From Gammaproteobacteria bacterium (GTDB lineage: Bacteria > Pseudomonadota > Gammaproteobacteria > Enterobacterales > Kangiellaceae), in contig JABXHY010000061.1 in assembly GCA_013373375.1 (NCBI GenBank), positions 1-64,000 on the forward strand: a stretch of 64,000 nucleotides of DNA, in the 5' to 3' direction. Shown here one piece after another: positions 45,371 to 53,795 of the stretch. The stretch's first letter is position 1; each line of letters begins with the position of its first letter. The translations under genes and the position numbers were made by a program. Below the pieces are notes generated by a model. That model had not been told where the DNA came from, made no database searches, and was given only the letters and a program-made list of their open reading frames with translations.

Positions 45371-45862
45371 CAAATTTTCCTATCAGATCAAATAGTTAAC
45401 TCATTCCTGCTTGAGCAAATAACTCACTACTGCAAAAACTTCCTTAAACTAGCTAACTTAGAATGGCAACAAATATAAGAATGCGAGATATTACCTAAGA
45501 GTTATGTGATTTGCTAGGCTAATAAGTAGTCAATATGCACATACAACTGCGATTGTTGAATATTACCAAAATGACTCAGTCCGCTTGACAAAACCCTGCT
45601 TTAACGTCGAGTTGTAATCTATTACTAACTAGACAATACCCCAAAATATTTTCCTTATAAATTAACGCGACGATCATAGATTGAGAAGCAGGATGGATCA
45701 AGATGATATTCCAAAAAAGCATGGGTGATATTCAATTATATGGAGGAAGCGGAAAGCTTAAAACGACCAGTCATAGAGTAAACTGGCCATTTAAATTAAA
45801 AACTGCGTTTTAGTCTTGATAGTTATAAATATTTAATTTGTTTTAAATTTTCACGATTAAAT
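45371..45862. promoter_or_regulatory. 492-base gap upstream of the giant operon
   Basis: This gap should hold the promoter of the giant operon on the minus strand and the terminator of the next minus-strand gene. On the minus strand a TTGACT occurs at about 45530, but the spaced -10 region is poor, so no promoter is assigned firmly. A ribosome site GGA sits just ahead of the ATG at 45370. The stretch next to the outer-membrane gene is very AT-rich, with an 11-base AT-only inverted repeat at 45840-45850/45859-45869 overlapping its stop. No convincing gene is seen. Confidence 0.4.
45758..45788 (-). terminator. Probable terminator of the TIGR02001-type gene
   Basis: Read on the minus strand, GGCCAGT pairs with ACTGGTC (one G-U pair) around a 10-base loop, arms at 45782-45788 and 45765-45771. 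A short T run (GTTTTAAG) follows. It lies about 75 bases after the stop of the outer-membrane protein gene and ahead of the giant operon. Confidence 0.5.
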
Positions 45863-46516
45863 TTAAAACAGAAAGCTAAGTCCGACCAAAGCAAAATCTT
45901 CAGGCTCCCCAAGAGTACTTGTTGACTCATTTTGACCGCCAACAGCCGCGAATATGCTGAGCTGGTCGGAGTAAACATAATTCGCCGTTAACTTGTAATC
46001 GTCTTTCGAGTCATCAAAATAAAGTTCTTGTGTTATCCCATAATGGACCGAAAAGCTTAGCTTCTCATCAAGCTCCCATAAATAACCATATTCGAAATAC
46101 TCGGTGTCCTGAGAATCATCACGATGATAAATAGCAGAAAAGTTAAACGCCGCTAATCCAAAATGCCATTCACCTGACGATCGAGCTTCTGATTCATAGC
46201 CATAATGTTTATAGCCAAATAATACATCAAAATATTTTTCAAACTCGCCGCGATAATTTAAAGAGAATTCTGAGCGACTATCTGTATCGCCATTGACATC
46301 ATAAGTACTAAGAAACAGCCGATAATTCCAGCCGAGATCGTTCCCGACATTTAGCCCAACTTGAGCAGCTGGCTTTCCGTCACTCAAGGATTCGCCTCGA
46401 AATATAAAGTCGGATACTAATGTTGCATCTGCGGAATAGTTTAGTTGTTTTGCTTGTAGTGCATTAAAAAATAAAGCAACAACAAAAATAGGTTTAACGA
46501 TTTTAGATATTTTCAT
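45863..46516 (-). CDS. TIGR02001-family (gcw_chp) outer-membrane protein
   Basis: The frame is open from 46663, but the start chosen is the ATG at 46516. It gives a clean signal peptide (MKISKIVKPIFVVALFFNALQA) and has GGA a few bases upstream, whereas the longer form would add 49 residues of non-signal sequence. The mature protein begins KQLNYSADATLVSDFIFRGESLSDGKP, the hallmark opening of the TIGR02001 family. It continues as alternating hydrophobic strands (NYRGEFEKYFDVLFGYKHYGYE, FEYGYLWELDEKLSFSVHYG) and ends ALVGLSFLF with a terminal Phe, as in outer-membrane beta-barrels. Length is 217 residues, usual for the family. The function of this family is not established. It lies upstream of the giant operon on the same strand, but a 492-base gap and a hairpin argue against co-transcription. 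Confidence 0.82.
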   Translation of the reverse strand: MKISKIVKPIFVVALFFNALQAKQLNYSADATLVSDFIFRGESLSDGKPAAQVGLNVGNDLGWNYRLFLSTYDVNGDTDSRSEFSLNYRGEFEKYFDVLFGYKHYGYESEARSSGEWHFGLAAFNFSAIYHRDDSQDTEYFEYGYLWELDEKLSFSVHYGITQELYFDDSKDDYKLTANYVYSDQLSIFAAVGGQNESTSTLGEPEDFALVGLSFLF

Positions 46517-46788
46517 TCGAAGTCCAGTTCTCAAAATTTTCGGTCGCGGATTATAAAGTATTCCAATAAACGAAAGAACCTGTATCAAAGGTTTAATCGG
46601 CTTCCTACTCAGTAAATAATACCAACCAGTATTACCAACAAATATTACGAGTCTAGTTCTCATCCGTAAGAAGAATCAGAGGGAAACAATGGTACTGCTT
46701 ATTTACCTTATATAAGTGATTTTAAATTTCATTTAATGGCAAATGAATTCTGAATACTATGAAGCTTGAAAAATTGAATAATACTAAA

Positions 46789-46816
46789 AGAAAAAGGGCT
46801 AGAATCTAGCCCTTTT
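46789..46816 (-). terminator. Intrinsic terminator hairpin (works best on the minus strand)
   Basis: AAAAGGGCTA and TAGCCCTTTT pair perfectly around GAATC (46792-46801, 46807-46816). On the minus strand the stem is followed by TTTTTCTTTT; on the plus strand by a shorter T run. It would end minus-strand transcripts from the 47-51 kb genes or from a small gene in the gap. Confidence 0.75.
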
Positions 46817-46901
46817 CAAATCATCCTTAAATATTACAAAGCCAAGTAGTCCTTTGCAAAATCCTTTACTTGAAGATAAAGCTCGTTGCTCGAATACTGA
46901 A

Positions 46902-47087
46902 TTAGCGCCATAAAGAAAGTGACCAACCCCATTCTTCATCACTTCTAATATCAGTAAAAACTTGGGCAAATCCTTTGCCGTATAATTTCCAATTCACTCT
47001 ATCTTCTTTGTCCTGCTTTTTCTCTATCCTGCTTTCTACACTGAAATTTAAGTTTCAAGTAGCCAAGTGTCGTTTCCCTAATGACAT
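46902..47087 (-). pseudogene. Possible decayed small gene, in-frame TGA after codon 10
   Basis: Reading from ATG at 47087 gives MSLGKRHLAT, a TGA (47055-47057), then about 50 open codons containing VNWKLYGKGFAQVFTDIRS and ending at TAA 46902. In the neighbouring frame the reading continues to VKDFAKDYLAL and a stop at about 46835, just before the terminator. This looks like a short protein broken by a stop and perhaps a frameshift, but no ribosome site is seen and the family is not recognised. It could equally be chance open sequence. Confidence 0.22.
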
Positions 47088-47268
47088 GTTCAAAGTGTAT
47101 CTAAAGCTTTCTAAAGTTGTTTCACTAAATCGGTCAATATATTCACAGAATTAAGCAGTTCCAAACTAACTCTTTGTTTTTAGTATGATTTCCCTTACTA
47201 ACTTTCTGATGGTTTTTGCTAACCTTTTGAGAGGTAACTCTCAAATTTATACTAAACCAAACAATTAA

Positions 47269-47715
47269 CTAAATATCTGTGTGTATCAACGGTGACTGCA
47301 AAGTTGGCAATTTGCTGCCTTTATTACTCACTAATATTCGTCGAAGTTGAGTTTGCAATGGCGCAATCAATATTTTTAAACTAAGGCTTTTAGGTTGTGG
47401 AACCTCGAAATAGTTTTTAAAAGTAAGTAATGAAAGTAACAATAACTCGACCTCACTCTGCTCGCTCTTTGGAGAGGACTTGTTCATTTTCTTTACCAGC
47501 CTATGAAGAGCATCAACAAATAACAACGCCTCATTTGCGTAATCAAACACGACTAAGGGCTGCATTTCTTTTAAATAGTACTCACATGCTAATAAATGAC
47601 ACTGATCTTCCGGCTCTTCAATGTACGACTCTACTGCGGAAAGCGCTTGCTCTAAATAATAATGGAGTAAGCCTTTCTTAAGCCTCCTGGTATTCTCTGG
47701 TTGTCTTTTCATCAT
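47269..47715 (-). CDS. Unrecognised helical protein, 148 aa
   Basis: The frame opens at 47760, but the ATG at 47715 is preferred because GGGAG lies 7 bases before it. The protein is MMKRQPENTRRLKKGLLHY and then mostly amphipathic helix: LEQALSAVESYIEEPEDQ, LACEYYLKEMQPLVVFDYANEALLFVDALHRLVKKM, SEVELLLLSLLTFKNYFEV. It has no signal peptide, membrane segment or recognised motif, so it is predicted cytoplasmic. It lies 319 bases after the hybrid kinase gene on the same strand, with a probable terminator between, so it is likely its own unit. I do not recognise the family. The all-helical composition could fit a small adaptor or chaperone, but nothing shows this. Confidence 0.6.
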   Translation of the reverse strand: MMKRQPENTRRLKKGLLHYYLEQALSAVESYIEEPEDQCHLLACEYYLKEMQPLVVFDYANEALLFVDALHRLVKKMNKSSPKSEQSEVELLLLSLLTFKNYFEVPQPKSLSLKILIAPLQTQLRRILVSNKGSKLPTLQSPLIHTDI

Positions 47716-48034
47716 TTGAATCTCCCTTTTTTTGAAATGATGATTCATCTCACAGAGCAATTTAGCTTAATGAACCAGTTCATGGTTTGACCAAAATGAG
47801 CCAAAACTTCACAAAAACAATCAAGATCAAATGACACTTCGGTGGTAAATAACATATTTTCTTTTAAAAACAACAAATTAAGGAGTAAATCTAGAACTTT
47901 AGGTAGGTTAGGCTTTGACTATTAATTAGTCTTTAACATAATAATGAATGAGATATTTTACGGTGCAAGCGCACCATTTTGATGCATTTCAGTCTCTTTT
48001 GGCTTGCTAATAAAAGCGTTGAACGCTCTTGAAT
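47716..48034. other. 319-base gap between kinase gene and 148-aa gene
   Basis: The gap contains the kinase terminator at its right end, a 5-base dyad GGTGC-AAGC-GCACC at 47962-47975, and AT-rich sequence that should include the promoter of the 148-residue gene. No gene is seen. Confidence 0.4.
48008..48030 (-). terminator. Probable terminator of the hybrid kinase gene
   Basis: On the minus strand AAGAGCG pairs with CGCTTTT (one G-U pair) around TTCAA, ending in TTTTATTAG. It begins 5 bases after the kinase stop codon. Confidence 0.6.
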
Positions 48035-51000
48035 CTAGGCCGTTTTACTTTTCGCTCGTGTTGGCGGGTACCCAAAGTGCTCGCTGAATGCACGGCTAAA
48101 TGCAGACAAACTTTGAAATCCTACTGCATAAGCAACCTCACTAACGGACGAAGAATGAGTTGTCAGTAACTCGAAAGAAGTTTCCAGCCTGCGACGCTTT
48201 ATCAATTGAGCGGGAGAGCAGTTGAGCAGCTTTTTGCACTTTCTCGACAGTTTGCTTTGCGACAAGTTGAGAATTGAGCTCAACTCACTTACGGTAAACC
48301 CTTCATTATTTAAATTTTCATTAATTTTAGAATATAGCCTCTGTAAAAAACGCTCATCATCCGACTCAAAACTAATACCTTCAACGGGCTTTGCTCGCTG
48401 TTGTTGAAAATCCAAATAAAGTTTTTGGGCCAAACGTTGCTTTTGAGCAAGATGGCTACCAATACGGGCGATAAGCTCAGGGCTTGAAAAAGGCTTTATA
48501 ACATAGTCATCAGCTCCTTTATCCAATCCCTTAACTTGTGACTTTTCATCGACCTTTGCTGTCAACAATATTAATGGAATATGCGCAGTTTCAACCGATG
48601 ACTTAAGATGGGAGGTTAACTCAATTCCGTCCATAACAGGCATCATGACATCCGAAATAATCAAATCAGGTTGATTTACTTTAATTAACTCAAGTGCATG
48701 TTCGCCATGTTTTGCTTCGTCAATCTGATAAAACGGCTCCAAAGTATGTCTTAACAGCTTTCGAATTTCTGTATTGTCATCGACCACTAATACTCTTTGT
48801 CGACTGGTATTGATAGCTCTTATTTTACGGAAATCTGGCCCGGAGTCTCCGCTTTCAAACAGTTCGTGTAGTGAGTTTTTAACCGCGGAGACCCTTACGC
48901 CCTCATTCTGAAACAATTCATCACTCGGAGTACTGTCAGTAGGCTCTTCATCTGAATCGGGTATGTCTTCAAAAACATTTAAAGACTTATAATGAGACTT
49001 GTCTTTTTTCAGTTTGACCAATACTCGGCATCCACACCCTTCCCGACTGTCAATTTCGATAGTACCTTGGTGCAATAACAGCAGCTCACTCACAAGTGCC
49101 AAACCTATTCCCGTTCCTGGTTGCTGCAATACAGCTGAATTTTTTCCTTGATAGAAGCGATCAAATACGTGGGGGACTTCGGATTTTGCAATTCCAGGTC
49201 CTTGATCAGAAACAGCAATCATTAAGTGGCTTTTGTCTTCTGATATATCAATCTCCACGACTCCGCCAGTGGGCGAATACTTTATTGCATTAGAAATTAG
49301 GTTAACAAAAATCTTATGAAAATGATCAGGGTCGAAATAAAATTTTGAATGACTCTCCATGCCTAATGTCTTTAACTCTATTGAGCGTAGCTCTACTTCA
49401 CTTTGAAATCTTTCAATACACTCGGTTAAACTTGTTGAGACATCCATTTGCTTAACACGCACAGGCATATTTTTGGACTCAAGCTTTTCAACATCCAAGA
49501 ACTGATTTAAAAGATGTAGCATATGTTTAGTATTATTGAGTGCAGTGCTAAGAAGCTCTCTGCCGCTTTCCTGTTTGATATAGTCTCCAAACTCAAGCTC
49601 TCGAAGAGGACCCGTTGCAAGAGTTGCTGCTGTTCTAAACTCATGAGAAACATTGGTTATAAAGCGAGACTTAGCTTCATCCATTTCTTGTAATAGTTGG
49701 TAGTTTCGACGCTGCCTAAGTTTTTCTCGCCACTGTAAAATCAAGATATAAACTAACAGGATTAAAAGTGCTAATATTGCAGCCATTATAAAAATAGTCT
49801 TATTTTTTTCCTGCTTAGTGAGCGATAGTTCAAGTTGTTGCTGAATGTTTTGAATACTTAATCTTTCTTTTTCTAGTTCAGAGGCTTGTATTTGAATATC
49901 TTTTTTCAGCCGCTCTCTCTCAGCTTGATTTTCTTGCTCGATACCGTCAAGCATTAACTCTCTTGAGCTTTTCAACGATTGATATGCCTGCTCAAAATCA
50001 CCTTGCTGTTCTTTTAAATTAGCAAAGCTTAAATACCATTGACTTAATACTCTGCTTTTCACTTCGTTGCCTAACATAGCTCGATAACTATGAAGTGTTT
50101 GTTCGGCTTTATCAAATTGCCCGAGCGACATATAAACTTGCGTCGCGACATCATAAAGATTGATTTTCAACTCAACATCACTGAAATTTTGAATTAACTT
50201 CTCAGCTTGGTTAATATTTAACAATGCTTGTTGTGTGCCTTCCTTTTTTAAATTAATTCTTGCGCCTAGGATAAGCGCATAAATTTGCATTCTTACATTT
50301 CCAACTTGCTCACTTAGCTTTCGACTACGCTCTAAATAAGTTTGAGCGTTATCGTATTCTTTTAAAGAAAAGTATTTACTTGCGATGTTATAAAGCAAAA
50401 TAGAACGAGAGGCGATTTGATCTTCGCCATAATATTCCAGAGCTTGTTTATGGTAGTTAATTGCTTGGCGATAATTATTAAGCTGAGAGTAAATCCTTCC
50501 TGTTGTCGACAGCAAAAAGCCAAGAGCGTCAGAGTCATTTAACTCTTTTGCATATCGAAAGGCTTCTTCTAACAGTTTTATGGCTTGCTCCGCTTCCAGC
50601 GGTACATCTAGAATACTGGCGTAGTTGGTAAGTGCCGTGAGTAATAAATGCTTATTGTCGAGTAGCCGGGCAATATCCAGAGCTTTTTTGGAAGTCTCTT
50701 TTGCCGCAACAGCCTGGCCAAGATAACCCTCAGCATTGGCGACAGAGATTAACAGTCCTGCATAAATCTCAAGTCTAACTTCACTCAACTGATCGGCACC
50801 TGAGTTATCAGGATTAATGGCTGCAATACCTCTACGAGCCGCCTTTAATGCCTCATCTGGCATAGAGTACCCGTTGTACACTTGAGCTCGGACCGTCTCA
50901 AGCGTTGCAATCACTATGCCTTCATCAGGGTCAATTTCCGCTATTTTCTTTTCGATTCTAGCGAGCGCTTCCTCCGGGTTGGAATAGGCTATGACCTGAA

Positions 51001-51145
51001 TATCCTCCCCAAGAAGCTCCTCTACCTTAACCCCAGTTTCCCCCCAAGTTAAACGGGTCAAAACTAATGAAATAATCAGAAAAATATACGAAGTTACCAG
51101 TCTAATCTTAGATTCAATAAGCAAAACAGGCCTCTTTTGGTCCAC
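48035..51145 (-). CDS. Hybrid two-component system protein: TPR sensor, histidine kinase, receiver and AraC-type output in one chain
   Basis: A 1036-residue protein starting at GTG 51145 (AGGGAAG about 9 bases upstream). Residues about 14-35 form a signal/anchor segment. Residues about 60-400 hold TPR-like helices (GRIYSQLNNYRQAINYHKQAL type), then a coiled coil rich in Q, E and K, and a membrane segment at about 447-471. The HisKA box SHEFRT puts the phospho-histidine near 501. ATPase motifs are NLISNAIKYSP (about 617), DQGPGIA (about 648) and GTGIGLAL (about 680). The receiver (about 782-895) has VVDDN, acceptor Asp near 832 in SDVMMPVMDG, and KPF. An AraC/XylS DNA-binding domain fills about 940-1032 (VSEVAYAVGFQSLSAFSRAFSEHFG). 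It would sense a periplasmic signal and control transcription directly. The stimulus and targets are unknown. It is divergent from a LysR gene. Confidence 0.95.
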   Translation of the reverse strand: MDQKRPVLLIESKIRLVTSYIFLIISLVLTRLTWGETGVKVEELLGEDIQVIAYSNPEEALARIEKKIAEIDPDEGIVIATLETVRAQVYNGYSMPDEALKAARRGIAAINPDNSGADQLSEVRLEIYAGLLISVANAEGYLGQAVAAKETSKKALDIARLLDNKHLLLTALTNYASILDVPLEAEQAIKLLEEAFRYAKELNDSDALGFLLSTTGRIYSQLNNYRQAINYHKQALEYYGEDQIASRSILLYNIASKYFSLKEYDNAQTYLERSRKLSEQVGNVRMQIYALILGARINLKKEGTQQALLNINQAEKLIQNFSDVELKINLYDVATQVYMSLGQFDKAEQTLHSYRAMLGNEVKSRVLSQWYLSFANLKEQQGDFEQAYQSLKSSRELMLDGIEQENQAERERLKKDIQIQASELEKERLSIQNIQQQLELSLTKQEKNKTIFIMAAILALLILLVYILILQWREKLRQRRNYQLLQEMDEAKSRFITNVSHEFRTAATLATGPLRELEFGDYIKQESGRELLSTALNNTKHMLHLLNQFLDVEKLESKNMPVRVKQMDVSTSLTECIERFQSEVELRSIELKTLGMESHSKFYFDPDHFHKIFVNLISNAIKYSPTGGVVEIDISEDKSHLMIAVSDQGPGIAKSEVPHVFDRFYQGKNSAVLQQPGTGIGLALVSELLLLHQGTIEIDSREGCGCRVLVKLKKDKSHYKSLNVFEDIPDSDEEPTDSTPSDELFQNEGVRVSAVKNSLHELFESGDSGPDFRKIRAINTSRQRVLVVDDNTEIRKLLRHTLEPFYQIDEAKHGEHALELIKVNQPDLIISDVMMPVMDGIELTSHLKSSVETAHIPLILLTAKVDEKSQVKGLDKGADDYVIKPFSSPELIARIGSHLAQKQRLAQKLYLDFQQQRAKPVEGISFESDDERFLQRLYSKINENLNNEGFTVSELSSILNLSQSKLSRKCKKLLNCSPAQLIKRRRLETSFELLTTHSSSVSEVAYAVGFQSLSAFSRAFSEHFGYPPTRAKSKTA

Positions 51146-51836
51146 ATATTTTTACTTCCCTTCAATACATCATATCAGATAATTAAATTATCTGTATTTT
51201 TGTGGCATCTTTTCGATTTTATCGTGCTAACAACTCGCAATGCGCGAGTCTGAACGCCTATTACCTATTTAAAACCTCTCACACACAAAGAGTTTATTTG
51301 AGAGGTATCTAATAGTGGTGGAAAGCTATTACGCAAAAGAGTTATCGGGACATCAATTTTGCTTTTCCTTTTAACATTGCTTTAAATTTTCTTTATAGAG
51401 ACAGGTTCTTAGAGGGTTGGTCTCTCTATGTATGTAAAGTTTATTTAAATCTTAGAAAGGTAAAGCAGAGAAAGCGAATCAGATAAACTATGAGCAATAC
51501 GCTCACAAATTCAATTCATAAAAAGAATAACTCTTACAATAGCCTCAGAATTTGCTGTTAGGCATCAAAATATAGTTGCGTAGAGTTATTGCTGAGTAGA
51601 GTTATAACTTAATAGGCCTTCAAGTAATCCGAATGTAAAACGGTAAATACATGTCGGACTGAAAAAGCGTCATACACCCACCAAAAGCCCTTAAGCGGCA
51701 ACCCCAATTATAGGGTGCATATGCACCGTTAATATTCCCAATTGATCAATTTAGCTCTTAAATCTTGATATACAATCATTCCTCAATTATCAACCGACGA
51801 CTTTTAGTTGTAGCGTCAAAATTGGATCTACCGTAA
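51146..51836. promoter_or_regulatory. 691-base divergent regulatory gap between hybrid kinase and LysR genes
   Basis: No gene is seen. The gap is unusually long for two regulators and rich in small repeats. It holds an inverted repeat ACCTCTCA/TGAGAGGT (51274-51281 and 51299-51306), a direct repeat TAGAGTTAT (about 51581 and 51597), an AGAGAC/GTCTCT dyad near 51400-51430, and the perfect 14-base palindrome at 51714-51727. Promoters for both flanking genes should be here; none is assigned with certainty. Confidence 0.5.
51714..51727. promoter_or_regulatory. Perfect 14-bp palindrome, candidate operator
   Basis: GGTGCATATGCACC is self-complementary over its full length and lies about 110 bases before the LysR start. 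A related dyad with the same GGTGC/GCACC arms and 4-base spacing occurs at 47962-47975. It could bind a dimeric regulator; which one is not shown. Confidence 0.45.
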
Positions 51837-52700
51837 ATGATGCTATCCAGCCGAAAACTAAAAGCTTTCCACATCTTGTCTCAACACCTTAATTTTTCAA
51901 GAGCTGCTGAACAACTTTGCTTAACTCAATCTGCATTGTCGCAAAGAATTTCTCAGCTTGAAGACTGCCTTGGCGTTAAACTTTTTAGGCGACACCAATC
52001 CAGTGTTGAACTTACCGACTCTGGCCGAAAGCTTTTAAAGTACTGCAGAATTAAACATTCATTAGAAAGTGAAGTTCTCGAAGATATTGTGTATGGAAAC
52101 CAGCAAGGCTTATCAGGTAGTGTCACGATTGCAGGGTTCTCATCCATTATGCGCTCTGCTGTAATGCCAATTCTTGCAAAATTAGTGCGGAACAATCCCT
52201 CCATTCAATTGGATCTAAAAATCCGCGATTTACACGAACTCCCCGATATGCTGTTTCACTCAGAAGCAGACTTTATAATTGGACAAATTCCGATTGAGCG
52301 ACTGGATTACGAATCGGTTTTATTAGGTGATGAACACAATATATTGATTCAGAGTACCTCCGACGATGCAATCGTAGACGTGCTTCTTGATCACAATATT
52401 CATGACCACTTCAATGAAGAGTATTTAGTAAAAAAGAACCTTATGTTTGATTTTACTCGCAAACGTGCATTCGTAAATGATATCTATGGAATAATTGATG
52501 GCGTAAAACTTGGGCTCGGAAGAGGTGTGGTGCCGAAGCATCTAATTGAAGGCATCGATGGTATAAAACCAGTCGAAGGTTGTAGCGAGCTGAGCACACC
52601 ATGTTTACTGCAGTATCCAAAGCAAGAGTATCGAAGTAAGCTCCACTTAAAAGTAATTGAAGTACTCTCAGAAAACGTCAACAAAATGCTAAACCAATAA
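51837..52700 (+). CDS. LysR-family transcriptional regulator
   Basis: A 287-residue protein with the LysR winged helix-turn-helix at residues about 3-60 (LKAFHILSQHLNFSRAAEQL, then TQSALSQRISQLEDCLGVKLFRR) and the ligand-binding domain from about 90 to the end (LSGSVTIAGFSSIMRSAVMPIL opening). The start could be either of two adjacent ATG codons at 51837 and 51840. There is little ribosome site. The fold and length are usual for LysR proteins that act as tetramers near divergent promoters. The divergent neighbour is the hybrid kinase gene, with a palindrome in the gap. The domain pattern recalls ArgP/IciA-type regulators, but I cannot name the inducer or target. Confidence 0.9.
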   Translation: MMLSSRKLKAFHILSQHLNFSRAAEQLCLTQSALSQRISQLEDCLGVKLFRRHQSSVELTDSGRKLLKYCRIKHSLESEVLEDIVYGNQQGLSGSVTIAGFSSIMRSAVMPILAKLVRNNPSIQLDLKIRDLHELPDMLFHSEADFIIGQIPIERLDYESVLLGDEHNILIQSTSDDAIVDVLLDHNIHDHFNEEYLVKKNLMFDFTRKRAFVNDIYGIIDGVKLGLGRGVVPKHLIEGIDGIKPVEGCSELSTPCLLQYPKQEYRSKLHLKVIEVLSENVNKMLNQ

Positions 52701-52810
52701 GTTTACAGAAGAAATTCACCTGGCATTTTACCCAAACACTCGAGGCACAATTTTATTAGATAATTTAGATTGGTTACGCGATAACTAATACGCTTTTTAA
52801 TACGCTTTTG

Positions 52811-52838
52811 CCTAAAAGCAGCATGAGCTGCTTTTAGG
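52811..52838. terminator. Bidirectional terminator between lysR-type gene and speD
   Basis: CCTAAAAGCAGC and GCTGCTTTTAGG pair perfectly over 12 bases around ATGA. It sits between two convergent genes, 110 bases after the LysR stop and 22 bases past the speD stop, and the T run inside the right arm fits termination in both directions. Confidence 0.8.
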
Positions 52839-52860
52839 TCTAGCCACCAAAGCTGACAGC

Positions 52861-53655
52861 TTATTTCGGCATATTTTTAGAATAAAAAATTTCTAACATT
52901 TCTCTTTCGACACTTTCTTTAATTTGCGTAATTTCTTCTTTTGAAAACTCGCTCTCACCAGAGCCAAACATATAATCATCAGCGTCAATTTGCTTTCGAA
53001 TCATTTTGGTATGAAAGGTGTTTTCTTGATAGACATTAACGTCAATCATTTGATAAGCATCTTGAGTATCATCAGACAAATAGTTTTGTATCGAGTTAAT
53101 TTCATGATCGATATAATGTTTTGTTCCATCCACATCACGCGTAAAACCTCTTACGCGATAGTCCATAATAACTATGTCTGAATCGAAACTGTGAATAAGG
53201 TAATTTAATGCTTTCAACGGCGAAATAACACCACAAGTGGATACGTCGATATCAGCTCTAAAAGTACTTATTCCATTGTCTGGGTGACTTTCCGGATAAG
53301 TGTGAACCGTTATGTGACTTTTATTCAGATGAGCGACGACCGATTCTGGAAGAGGTCCAGGCGTTTCATCCAATTGATCTTCTTTCGGCTCAATCTCATG
53401 TTCAGCGATTAATATAGTCACTGATGCGCCATGAGGATCGTAATCCTGCCTCGCTACATTTAATACGTGAGCGCCAATAATGTCCGTTACGTTTGTTAAA
53501 ATCTTAGTCAAACGCTCAGCATTGTACTGCTCGTCAATGTATTCTATATACTCTTCACGATGAGCTTCTGTTTTCGCATAGTTAATATCGTAAATATTGA
53601 AGCTCAAAGACTTAGTAAGGTTATTAAAACCGTGAAGCTTTAACTTTTTATCCAT
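52861..53655 (-). CDS. speD: S-adenosylmethionine decarboxylase proenzyme (Escherichia type)
   Basis: SpeD makes decarboxylated S-adenosylmethionine, the aminopropyl donor for spermidine synthesis, in the cytoplasm. The ATG at 53655 gives 264 residues, the length of the E. coli enzyme; a TTG one codon earlier is less likely. The sequence follows E. coli SpeD closely: [65 protein letters not shown] and [14 protein letters not shown]. The self-cleavage site is in [15 protein letters not shown], where Ser113 becomes the pyruvoyl cofactor. No speE is adjacent, so spermidine synthase must be elsewhere. The gene is convergent with the LysR gene and separated by a strong terminator. Confidence 0.97.
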   Translation of the reverse strand: MDKKLKLHGFNNLTKSLSFNIYDINYAKTEAHREEYIEYIDEQYNAERLTKILTNVTDIIGAHVLNVARQDYDPHGASVTILIAEHEIEPKEDQLDETPGPLPESVVAHLNKSHITVHTYPESHPDNGISTFRADIDVSTCGVISPLKALNYLIHSFDSDIVIMDYRVRGFTRDVDGTKHYIDHEINSIQNYLSDDTQDAYQMIDVNVYQENTFHTKMIRKQIDADDYMFGSGESEFSKEEITQIKESVEREMLEIFYSKNMPK

Positions 53656-53795
53656 CAAACTGAAATCTCGTCGTACTCACCTAAAATTAAGCCGGCTATT
53701 TTAAGGCAGATTGCATCGATTTTACAGGTAATTCCACCACTGAACGTCACACAAAGCCTACAATGACACAACTAATACATGGGAATAGAACTCGA

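Larger units (their letters stand above)
46517..47268. other. 752-base gap with a terminator hairpin and a possible decayed small gene
   Basis: Between the outer-membrane gene and the 148-residue gene lies AT-rich sequence. It holds a strong hairpin at 46792-46816, a possible interrupted small frame (46902-47087), and an 8-base inverted repeat with a GTAA loop (TTTGAGAG/CTCTCAAA, 47226-47245) just after the stop of the gene at 47269. Nothing else could be assigned. Confidence 0.5.

Noticed and set aside
45300-45370. Giant protein as a lipoprotein because of Cys in its signal peptide
   Set aside because: The residues before the Cys are V-F-F, not a lipobox, and a good AAA cleavage site follows.
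45721-45813. Plus-strand 30-codon frame (MGDIQLYGGSGKLKTT...)
   Set aside because: No ribosome site, very short, and it overlaps the hairpin that ends the outer-membrane gene; probably chance.
46517-46663. Longer start (46663) for the TIGR02001-type protein
   Set aside because: It would put 49 unrelated residues before a perfect signal peptide; the ATG at 46516 has a ribosome site.
46835-46909. Minus-strand 25-codon frame starting MALIQYSSNELY
   Set aside because: No ribosome site and it overlaps the decayed frame; treated as part of that possible pseudogene, not as a gene.
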